Origin: Rhynchopus sp. YZ270_cl-10
Lineage: Eukaryota > Euglenozoa > Diplonemea > Diplonemida > Diplonemidae
Direction of reading: 5' to 3'
DNA length: 64,000 bases
Assembly: GCA_964035575.1 (NCBI GenBank)
Contig: OZ037840.1
Coordinates: forward strand, 248,001 to 312,000
Shown here: positions 54,770-64,000 of the stretch, piece after piece
How the letters are laid out: each line of letters begins with the position of its first letter
How positions within the stretch are numbered: position 1 is the stretch's first letter
Program-made: the position numbers and the translations under genes
Notes under the pieces: model-generated
Seen by the model: only the letters and a program-made list of their open reading frames with translations
What the model was told of the DNA's origin: nothing
Database searches by the model: none

Positions 54770-55770
54770 CCATTTTTTTTGTTGTGTCGACAATCACCTG
54801 CTAGTGCAGGATCTGTACTCAATGTCGCCCGAAGGCTATTGAACTTAAAAGATATAGACGGAGGTCGTCCTCAACTCTGGAAAATCACTTTTATTTGTTG
54901 TTTTTTTTTTTTTTTTTTTTTTGGTATATTTTGTTGGATTAGTGTAACTGCCACATTGACACATCGTCACTGTCTTTTTTTTTTTGTTGTCCGAAATCTA
55001 GCGGGGAGTATCCTCACTGCGATTGGGCAGGGACAGGGGGAGGGGGGCAGTTTCCCTTTTTTCCTAGGGGGCTCGGCCCCTTTATGCTTTGAACACTTTT
55101 TTTTGTTGAAACTTGGTTGTGTAAAAGCATCGACACCTCGCAAAAGGCACCGCTATCTTTTTTGTTGTTATTTGCTAATTTGTTTGGAGTAGTGTAGTTG
55201 CCTCGGGTTGTGTTGCCACAGTTTTGTGCAAATCTCCACTGTCTTTGAGTTTTCGAGTTTCGTTTGCATTTAATAAACAGTTCTGATAGTACTGTAGATA
55301 TATTTTTTCCCCCGAACACGTAGTGTATTAAGAAACTAAACAAAAAAAAAAAAGAAAGCCAACGTTCAGATCTTGTATAACAGTATTTTCCCCTTGAATC
55401 CTTTCACCTTTGCGCCAAACAGGTTTTTACCCCTATTTGGCTGCGTTTTCAACGAAAAAAAAAACACTGTAATTTTTATTGTATCAATGTCAGTTGGTGG
55501 GGGTGATAATTGTCTAGTTTTAATAGAAAAGAGAGAGAGAAAAAAATGGATTCGCAACACTGATGACAATTCTCTTCTACCTCGTTTGGGATTGACCGTC
55601 CTTTTGGGGGGTTCCACTGAATCCTGTTCGTGTACTGGAAGTGGAAGGCGGGGGGAGGAGGGCAACAGGGTTTTCCGCGAAACGGGGGTAGTGCGAAAAC
55701 GATGCGATCTTGTGTGCTTGACCATCTTGGGCAGTGTACTGCTTTTTTTTTTAGAGAGAAAAAAAGGTTA
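54770..55770. other. Cassette-rich intergenic tract
   Basis: GTTGTGTCGACAATCACC cassette at 54782, TTGTTGGATTAGTGTAACTG near 54941, CTTGGTTGTGTAAAAGCATC near 55112, and TTGGAGTAGTGTAGTTGCC near 55184 with its GTTGTGTTGCCACAG tail. No gene. Confidence 0.5.
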
Positions 55771-56568
55771 GGGTAGGCACAATTTTTTTTTTGTTTAATG
55801 CTCGGTCGGGTCCCAAAAAGTTCCGCGCGCGCGCGCAGAAAAAAACACACAAAGAAAGTGAAGTTATTAATGCAGGCACCTCCGACTGACCCACGTACGA
55901 TGCCAGCCATCCGGATGAAAGCAAAGAAAAAAAAAACACACACACAGAGACACAGCAAAAATAAAACATCGAAGCCAGGCTGTTTTCTAATTCTGGAAAT
56001 TTTCCGGAAAATTCCGACATCCGGAAGCAATTTTTTTCCTTGAAAAAACAGTGGGTTTTCAGCCCAAACATGCCGCGATAGGCATTTCCAGAATCCGCTC
56101 CTTCTGTGGTGGGGGATATACAGAAAAACCGGCAAAATTTTAGTGGCATAAATTTCCACAAAATATGAACCCATCCTCATAAACAAGGGTCATTTTTAGG
56201 TCGGAAAATCCAAATTCGGATAAAATTGTGGCGTTCCTGACTGGGAACAGGTAGCGCCGCAGGCGCACGGTACCCAACGTTTGTCTTTTTCGTTTCCCCT
56301 TTTCTCTGCTTTCTTTTGATGCGCAAGCCGATTGCTCTCCACGGTGGGGTCACATGATAGAATTATATCATGTGACCCACTCGTATGGAGGATTCTGTGT
56401 TCGAAGATATTTGGTTGATTTTTCCCGTGGAGGAAGACGGGAGGGAAAGTCAAGATAACCTGTTGACGTAAGGCAATGTTTTTTTTTTCTTCCATGTTTT
56501 TTTTTTTTTGGAATCTCAAAATTTTCCGCGCGCGCGAGCATTAAACAAAAAAAAAAGTGTGCCTACCC
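55771..56568. mobile_element. Harbinger-like element, 798 bp
   Basis: Ends GGGTAGGCACAATTTTTTTT, with GTTTAATGCTCG further in, and the inverse at the right, flanked by TTA (55768-55770 and 56569-56571). It has (CG)n blocks next to both TIRs like the 4.6-kb element at 23391-28026, so it is probably a deletion derivative of that family. Inside are a CACCTCCGACTGACCCACG cassette and a minus copy of the 110-bp module. No coding region. Confidence 0.8.
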
Positions 56569-56571
56569 TTA

Positions 56572-58901
56572 AGATTTAAATTCTTTTTTAAAAGAGATTC
56601 TTCAGAGAAATGATTAAGATATTATTTTCAATCGAAAGATGGTGTTTTGTCCGAGAGAAAGAAAAATTATTGCAACAGCCACACCAAATACACTCAAATA
56701 AACTGAAAGCATAGGTTTTGGGATCAACAAGCCGCAAGAAAAGAGAGAGGAAAAAAAAAACGAAAGCGTACCATCACTTTTTTTTCCTTTGTGTTTCAGG
56801 GACATAGCTTTGCTTCCTTCTCCAGGCAAAAAAAAGTTATTGACACTTTACCAAAATCTCTTTATTTTCTCTTGTCTATTTTTCCTGCATTTCTTAGATT
56901 CTCTTCTTTGTACGTTTTTTTGTTTTGGTTGTTAGATACACTCAATCGCCTATCGAGTTCTGTGAATAGCACGGCACTCCTTTTCATGTGTATCCATGGA
57001 AAGACAGTATCATATGTGATACCGGGAGGGAAGATAAAAAAATCTATTTTCCCTGATCTGAGTAGGAGGACACTGAGAGAACAAAATTGTGCAACAAAAC
57101 TGATACATGCATTTTTAGGTCAAAAAATACTCATTTTTCTGCACAAAGTGACCCCATCACAGCACACCACTCCACAGACTCCGGAACACCGAAATCAAGG
57201 GGGGGGGAAATAAGGTTTTTTTTTTTTGTGGTACCAGTATTCGGTCATTTACAGCCGCACCGGCTTTTGCTAAAAAAAAAAAAAAAAATGATTCAGATAA
57301 TATTTTCAGTCGAAAGACGCCACGAACGATGGGGTTTTTGTCCATCAGCGTCGTTTCCTCTTACAAAACAAATGAAAGTGAAATGGTTGTGTATAGATAT
57401 CTCTTTTGCCTTGCCACATTGTGACAACCACATTTTCAAAAACACAACATCGTTTTTTAGGGTTTCTGATAGTGGAAAAGAGAAGGGGAAAAAATACATT
57501 TAATTACCGACTACTGCCACGAAAACAGCAGCCACGTTTTTTTTTAGGAGGGGAAAGAGTTGCTAAAAATTGGTGGGATGAATATAAGCACTTCTGTCGC
57601 TTGGGTAACCTCCAGGATGTCATTGTGGGGGGATTGAAAATGTTTTTTTTTGTTTGTTTTGAAAGTGCTTTGTGCTCTGTTTAATTTTTCTTCTAAAGCA
57701 AGCTTCGGAATAATATTAAAAAAGCAAAACGTTTTGACAAAGGGTTGACATTTAGACTACCATCACAAGATAGCAGACACGGCTTTTTCTTCACAGGATC
57801 CTTAAAAGGTAGTCAAAAAAAAAGTAGACTTGAAATACAAAAGCCCTCTTGAACAATGTACCTTGGTACAATTGACCGGCTGCACCGGGGGTGTACCCCA
57901 ACCATGCAGTCCTACAATCCATTTCGTGGTTTACATCTGATCAAAAAAAGGGGGGTTGAAAGATGAGTACATTGCCACAATTTTTTTTAAAAAATGCGGA
58001 TAAACAATTTTGCTTTTGGTTACAGACAGGACGATGACGTGGACACTGCTATTGACACACAGGTCAAGCCTGCCACATTTTAAAAAAAAAAGGGGGAGAC
58101 ACGTGGATAGGTGATTTGAAAGGGTTCACATAAGTGAAGGGAAAGGCCTTGAAGGGTGGGTGTGACCTTTGGACACACGGCAATCTATCAAGGAGGAAGA
58201 AGAACAAGGATACGCAGTGGCGGAAGGGGGGAAAAAAAACAAAATACATTCATATACTTACTATTTATAACACAAACAGTAAGCACTAAAGGGTGTAACA
58301 CGTACATCCTTCCTTTTTTTTTTTTCTGCATTTTTTTTTTTTGGAGTATCTCTTCTTCCTAGGAGATGAGACACAATGGTGTTTTGATAACAAAAAAACA
58401 AAAAAAAAAAAAAAACGAAGAAAAAGCTCAGTTTCATGTCACCAAATTACCCCCCCAAAAAAATCTCTAAATCTGGTGATTTCGGAAGTCGGTCAACGAC
58501 CTGTCAATATCAGGGGGTGTATGTATAAAGTCCCTGTGTCAGCGACCTGTCAATATCGACCCCTCCCGGAGCACCAAAAATCTGCCGTTATTTAGACGTC
58601 AATTTATTTGGAGTGCCATAACTATGATGAACCCTTTATGGCCATGGAAAGAAACAAATGGGTGGAAAGAAAAAAGTATTCCAACATGTGCAGCCAATAA
58701 ATTGATATAGCATGGGTGTAGGGATCAACAACAAAGGTTCCCAAAAGGAAAAAGGAAAAATCAAGAAACGTTCGTTCGACAAAAAGAGTTCACCTTCTAT
58801 TCAAGAGAAAAAAGAGGGGGAAAATATGGTGGAGGTGTAAAAAATAGGGTGTAGAAGACATCCTTATCAAAATAGTCGTCTCAAAAAAAAAAAAAAAAAA
58901 A
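56572..58901. other. Cassette-rich intergenic tract
   Basis: No gene supported. AATAAACTGAAAGCATAGG cassette at 56697, hairpin-like cassette at 57577-57614, GACTACCATCACAAGATAGC near 57754, GAAATACAAAAGCCCTCTTG near 57832 and AATAAATTGATATAGCATGG near 58696. There are many A/T runs; short frames have no domain. Confidence 0.45.
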
Positions 58902-60511
58902 GGGTGAAAGTCAAATGTATACACATATACACAGGGTTATAGTCAGATCTATACACTCATTGTATATACAATTGTCAATTGTACATGCAATTGTATAGAA
59001 ATTGTATAGATCTGACTATTTGATGTACAATCCCAACTTTTTTTATAGTCAGATCTATACAATTTATGTACAATCCCAGTATACACTAGGTCGTACACAA
59101 ATTGTATACAGCCAACCCGCCAGTCACTGAAAAGTGACCAGACAGTCCACTTGACAAACACAAAAGTGTCCGTCGCGTGGGGCATTCATGCACTGAGGAG
59201 ATAATGATCCAACAATTCACAACTTAACCTACTGCTGGAAATTGCCAGGTCGTAGTAACACACAAAGTGTGCCTCCGTTCGGGAATATCGGAGTTATAGA
59301 GTCCTAAAAGGCCTCTGCCGCTAGTCAAGGTATAACCGAATGAACGGCCCAAGACCCCCGTGGAGAAGTTAAATGTTGTAATGATTTCAAGTAAAATGCG
59401 AGCACTGTCTTACCCTCCTCAATGCATGGTGGAAGATGTCTTTCACAACAAATATCCTGTACCCAGGTACCCAAATTCCCAAACCCACGCAGTGGCACAT
59501 GACCGCAAGTGTGAGTGACCCACACATGAGGGAATGCGACACTACGCAAAATTTACCACCAGACCCTGTCTTCGTGCACCTGAAGTACAACGCCGCAGAC
59601 AGGCCAAACATGCGTTGGACTCAGAGGAATGCCCGCTGTGCAGGTATCAAACATGAGAACAACTCCCAGCAACAAGGGGCGCCTTTTGGCGGGCGTTGTT
59701 GAGGGTGTTTGGGGTGCAAAGTTTTCCACAATTTTGATGCGCGGGTACAGAAGTGTTGTGTTGTTCTTTCATCTCTAGGAATGTAAATGTCAATCGCGTT
59801 TAACTACCACGAGGGCTTGTTCAGTGAACCCACAAGGGGTCGAAGGGGGTTGGTTATCCCGTATCTATCAAAGGTTGTGTCGACCAGGCGAATCCACTAT
59901 GTTACGCTGTACGTTGTTAAATCCGAAGAAATAACGCTTTAGCAGCCGCAGGAAGTAAGTAGTGCCTCACGCTACACAAACCACCACCCGCAATTGACTT
60001 AGATGTTATAACAAAGAGAATTCAGAACAAAACAACACCCTGCCCCATACACACTAAATTGTCATGCTTCAAGAGCATGCCTGGGCCAAAATTACTATGA
60101 CGAAAAGGCAACAAGACCACCCACAAGGAGTGTGAAATGTGCGCTGGTTTTCTGGGGGAACGCAATATTTTCTTGTGCCTAGTCCTCCGCGAGCAGAGGA
60201 CAGACTTTCCGGAAGGTTTCCAAAGGTCGAATTTCTTTGCAATGCTATGCTCCCTGGGTTAAATGGCAATAGCAGTGACTGACTTCTGAGAAAAATCGGG
60301 TATGCGAAACCCAATGTCCATTGTTTTGGTGTAGTCCTGTTGGGGGTGGGTGTGGGTGGGCGGGTAGGTGGGTGGGTGTGTGGTTCCTAGTGTACACTGA
60401 AATTGTACATAAATTGTATAGATCTGACTATAAAAAAAGTTGGGATTGTACATCAAATAGTCAGATCTATACAATTTCTATACAATTGCATGTACAATTG
60501 ACAATTGTATA

Positions 60512-61352
60512 TGGGTCCGTCCGGAAACCCTCCTGGTAAGATTCATCCTTTTGGGGTTTTTTGAGGTTTTTCTGCTCAAAACACCCAAACAACCCAATTT
60601 TTTGATACCCACCATACACCTACCACCCCAGAGGGCATATTTTGGGCATTTATTTTTGTTTATTTCCCCTCTCCCCCTTTTTACTTATATTTTTTTACAT
60701 ATTTTTTGGAAAAAAAAAACGTGGCAATGACAGCAGTGAAGTTCACTTTTTTGTCGAGAAACACGGTAAGAATGGGTGCGACGCACACTTGGTGTCGTTT
60801 CGAACCCTCTCTCTGATGATTCTTGTTGTCAGGAGATCCTTACCGTAGGGGTCATTGTCGGTGCCCTGCGCGAGCTTCCCCACACAGAGGCCTTTGTTAT
60901 CTCATTCCCTCGTACTCATACGTATCAGTGCACCCTTCTTTCCATCAATCTCTTTTCGTCTGTGTACTGCTGCCCGAGCAACGGTCGTGTCATTTCAGCT
61001 AGCGTGTACTCTGACACGGAGGGAACCTGTATTTACTATGGAGTCTCCACATCCAAGGTGACCCGCAAAGCAAAAGTCCCTGGCATTGATCCAGTAGATT
61101 TGACAGAGGTCAATGAAACCTTGTCAAGGCGGCATGGCAGGATTAAGAGAAAGAGAGAAGAGATCCAGAAGAACGACAATAAAAGGCTGAAAATCTGATT
61201 AAAAAAGCGAAAATATAGCCTCAGACCCCCCCAAAAACTTATTTTCATATCAGAATATCACCTAGATGCACTTTTTGTGGGGGGCATCATCAAAAAAACC
61301 CAAAAATACCCAAAAGGATGAATCTTACCAGAGGGGTTTCCGGACGAGTCCA
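60512..61352 (+). mobile_element. TA-target TIR element, 841 bp, with a small gene
   Basis: Ends TGGGTCCGTCCGGAAACCC and GGGTTTCCGGACGAGTCCA, continuing through CTGGTAAGATTCATCC inverted. Inserted at TA within the right inverted repeat of 58902-61417: joining the flanks restores CAATTGTATATACAATG exactly as seen at 58955-58972. TA duplication and TIRs fit the Tc1/mariner group, but the encoded protein is not a DDE transposase. Confidence 0.8.
60727..61198 (+). CDS. Small two-exon protein carried by the TA-target element
   Basis: Exon 1 60727-60765 (MTAVKFTFLSRNT) is followed by an intron 60766-60832 (GTAAGA...TTGTCAG, phase 0), then exon 2 60833-61198 ends LSRRHGRIKRKREEIQKNDN plus KRLKI. 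Total about 134 residues. The first 80 residues alternate hydrophobic and polar like a beta-sheet domain with cysteines (YQCTLL, VYCCPSNG); the last 35 are a basic helix with nuclear-localisation character. No family recognised. The gene is wholly inside the TIRs, so it moves with the element: either an accessory DNA-binding protein or a captured host gene. Confidence 0.55.
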
Positions 61353-62072
61353 TATACAATGAGTGTATAGATCTGACTATAACCCTGTGTATATGTGTAT
61401 ACATTTGACTTTCACCCAAAAAAAAAAATTGGTTATAGACAACACTTGCCAGTAAAAAGTGTTGCCAGTTTTCAATGAGAGTTGCTATTTTTGCAGGGAA
61501 TAGTCGTCTCAAAAAAGAAAGGGAAAAAAAAGAAGAAAAGAAAAAAAGAAGAAAAAAAAGGGATTAGTCTATGCTTCTCGCTTGGTCACGATAGATAGAA
61601 CCTGACTTCAGGATGCAGCTGTAGAGGGGGAAATCCCATACCCCGGAACACCCCAAATGTAGAGTATTTAAAAATCGCTCTGCTTAAATGTGTCGTTGTG
61701 ATGAAGGATGATCTGGTTATCACTCCCCGAGTTTGCTCTTTTTTTTTTTGTCCCCTTAAAATATTGTGCGGTAGGAAAAAAGGGGAGAAAGGACCTTTGA
61801 AGAGATGATAGGACTCACCTCATGTCCGGAGTCTCTCGTCTTTCTTGTATACTACAGACGAACATGGCAACGCTAGCCACGACCCCCAAAGAAAAGCATT
61901 TCAACACAATAATTATGCACTCAATAAATTGATCGCATAGGAGGAGAGGGATCAATAAAAATGCTCCCTTTTTATGTGGTATGCTTTTTGCAAAAACGTA
62001 AAATAAAGCAAATATTTCATGTACAAGTTGAAACTTTCGGAGTCCCAAAGAAAAGAAGAAAAAAAATTGTAG

Positions 62073-62103
62073 AAGATGTTTGTGTCTCTCGTGCACATAG
62101 CTT
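62073..62103 (+). repeat. Hairpin cassette (CTCTCGT-loop family)
   Basis: AAGATGTTTGTG, loop TCTCTC, then GTGCACATAGCTT. Confidence 0.5.
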
Positions 62104-63904
62104 AAGATAAAAGAGCTGAAGAGTTGAAGGCTGTCAAGACTTGCCACACGGTTACCAGATGACCCGGAAAAATAAAATGCATTTCTTTTGCTTGCATGGT
62201 TTACCATACTATGGACACGGCGCGAGTCGGGCAGAAAAATACTCCCGAATTAGATTCATATACTTTCAGTTCACAGAATTGAAAGTATTTGAGAGGGTCA
62301 ACACATGCACCCTCGAATAAATAAATACCCCGGACTGAGTAGAGGCTGGGTCACTCAGCCTGGACTCAGTTCGGCGAAATATAACTCAGCTTGGGCTCAG
62401 CCAAAACTCAGGTTGATTCGGCCCGACTCGGCCATGCATAGTATGTTTTACGATGCACTTCATGCAAAAGAAAAGAAGAATCATTTTACTTAGTTGCTAA
62501 TGGCATGTTACTGTTGCTAGCATAGTACCCCAGGTCATATGATCATGCAGGTAAACACACAATAGAACCCACTATACATACTCTCACGAAGAGAGAAAAG
62601 ACGGAACAAAAAGGAAATGGGATAACCAAATAGTTCATCACATGTTGGGGCCAAGGGAGGGGGCACGCCACACACATTTTTTTCAAAAAAAAAATTCCTT
62701 TGACTATGTACTGCTATAGGAGGAGGCAGCAGTCACGTTTAGCACATCGTAACACACATCTTCAAAATCAGATATCAATGGGGAGAAAAACAAAAAACAA
62801 AAACAAAACGTTAGTCAGAGGAGCAAAGCCACTGTACTTCGGTAATCTCAAAAAGAGAGAAAAATATTTTTCGCACAAAAATAAAAATAAAAAAAAAGAG
62901 CTCCATTCCTTTATGGTGTCTATCAAGCTTTTGACAACATAGGAAATATGAATAAGGCATCTGCATACAAATAAAAGAGTGTCTAGGACGTACAACTACG
63001 GAAGGTGCGTGTCTGCTAAGCTACGTTATTATTATTTTGTTTTTGGTGCTCCTGATAACCCCATTTTGCGTACTTGTTGCGCACTTTGTGCACGAAAAGA
63101 AAAAAAAATACAGGAATACCCTATATTGCGTACTTGTTGCGTACTTGGTATTTTTTTATTTCAGGATCACCAGTTTTTGTTTTTTTTTTTTTGTTGTGTC
63201 GACGCTCGAGAATATACTCGACTTTCTTCTTTTCTTTTTTTTGTTATCTCCTTATTTTCCTACACACAACAATAAATTGGGGGGGAAAAAACAACAAGCT
63301 CGTAAAGCGACGAAAATCCTTTTTTCTTTTATCATCACTTTCCCCCCTCAGTGCACCCTGAAGTCAGTTGTTCAATTTTCAATTTCAATAATTTGGCTTT
63401 GAGATCTGAATCAGGGATTTCATTTTCACAAAGTCTTTTTCTTTTATTTTCCTTTTATTTTCACCGAAGGTATCTACTGATGATAACGTCCGGTTTGTCA
63501 ATCGCATACAAAAAGAGATAAATAATTCGTACAAACTAAAGAGAGGTTGAAAGTGCAAACGCCTTATCGTACCTTCATCAGACGCAGGCACTGGTATAAA
63601 GTGTTGGTGTATTTTAAAAAAATCAAAAAAAAAAAAACAAAAAAAAAAACATCGCCGGTTTACCAAAGTTATCCCAATATGGACTGCAGTAGGTCAGGCG
63701 CTCCTGTTTCCACCTCACAACACATCAGGGACATTTGGCATATTCAATTCTGTTTTTTTTTCTTTTTCTCTTTGTATCAAAAATATTTTTCGTGAATTTA
63801 GTACCACACCTCCGCAGGGTTCAGCCCCTCACATTATGTATTTTTTTTTAAAAAATGCTCCTTTTCTAGAAGTATTTAGGGGAACACAAAAGAGAAAAGT
63901 AAAA

Positions 63905-63940
63905 AAATGAACTTAAGCCTCTCTGTGCTTCGTCAACGTT
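63905..63940 (+). repeat. Hairpin cassette (CTCTCGT-loop family)
   Basis: AAATGAACTTAAGC, loop CTCTCTGT, then GCTTCGTCAACGTT; partly degenerate stem. Confidence 0.45.
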
Positions 63941-64000
63941 GCAAGAAATGGGGTAAAACAAAACAAAACACACACACGCGCTATTGAAGACTCCCTGCCA

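Larger units (their letters stand above)
58902..61417. mobile_element. Composite TIR element with a second element inserted in its right end
   Basis: Ends GGGTGAAAGTCAAATGTATA and the inverse TATACATTTGACTTTCACCC, with AGTCAGATCTATACA and TGTACAATTGACAATTG words repeated in both orientations near 58930-59100 and 60390-60510. The interior 59440-60300 is related to 34842-36144 and 25204-26393. The right TIR region is split by the element at 60512-61352. A runs at both ends hide a target duplication. Confidence 0.75.
61418..64000. other. Cassette-rich intergenic tract to the right edge
   Basis: No gene supported. A cassette ATTGATCGCATAGG near 61929, hairpin cassettes near 61561, 62073 and 63905, a GTGTCGACGCTCGAG cassette at 63196, and a GTGCAAACGCC...GACGCAGGCACTG cassette at 63550-63595 that recurs near 11445-11480 and 47118-47160. 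Confidence 0.45.

Noticed and set aside
60727-61198. Small gene as a mariner transposase fragment
   Set aside because: No DD(E/D) motifs, no helix-turn-helix, and the element is complete with both TIRs at only 841 bp.

Overview
This 64 kb window is nuclear DNA from a eukaryote with spliceosomal introns. The introns begin GTATGT or GTATGC and end CAG. The recognisable genes (a TMEM43/LUMA homologue, a Rheb-like GTPase, two leucine-rich-repeat proteins and a very large EGF-repeat membrane protein) suggest a free-living or parasitic protist. I cannot name the lineage from sequence alone. There is no sign of prokaryotic organisation. Host genes are few, nearly all on the minus strand, and separated by long A/T-run-rich tracts packed with mobile DNA.

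Layout. 1-673: start of a multi-pass membrane protein running off the left edge. 1.4-8 kb: nested DNA transposons (Harbinger-like with TAA target duplications; hAT-like with 8-bp duplications). 8.3-12 kb: TMEM43 homologue whose first intron is almost filled by a tyrosine-recombinase (Crypton-like) element. 12.7-17.9 kb: two paralogous leucine-rich-repeat genes separated by a minisatellite-bearing element. 18-22.7 kb: largely non-coding, with a hAT-like element at 21.9-22.7 kb. 22.8-23.3 kb: Rheb-like GTPase. 23.4-28.0 kb: a 4.6 kb Harbinger-like element carrying a zinc-ribbon plus degenerate ubiquitin-protease gene, with two further elements inserted in it. 28.8-40 kb: more nested elements, one orphan coiled-coil exon, and a dense field of short repeated hairpin cassettes. 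41-50.4 kb: one six-exon minus-strand gene of about 2,283 codons: signal peptide, large ectodomain, about a dozen EGF-like repeats, one membrane span, and a cytoplasmic tail of about 1,100 residues built from tandem 'GMDPL' helical repeats. 50.4-64 kb: hairpin cassettes, three minisatellite- or TIR-bearing elements and a nested TA-target element with a small two-exon gene.

The most unusual signals are: (1) the giant EGF/GMDPL receptor-like gene, whose introns are all phase 0; (2) a family of roughly 35-nt hairpins with a conserved CCTCTCGTG-like loop and covarying stems, all found in the same orientation across the window; (3) TIR elements carrying small nuclear-type cargo proteins instead of a recognisable transposase; and (4) uninterrupted 7-, 8- and 9-bp minisatellites, related in sequence, each lying inside a different terminal-inverted-repeat element. 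No rRNA, convincing tRNA, CRISPR array, retroviral or Polinton-type element was recognised.
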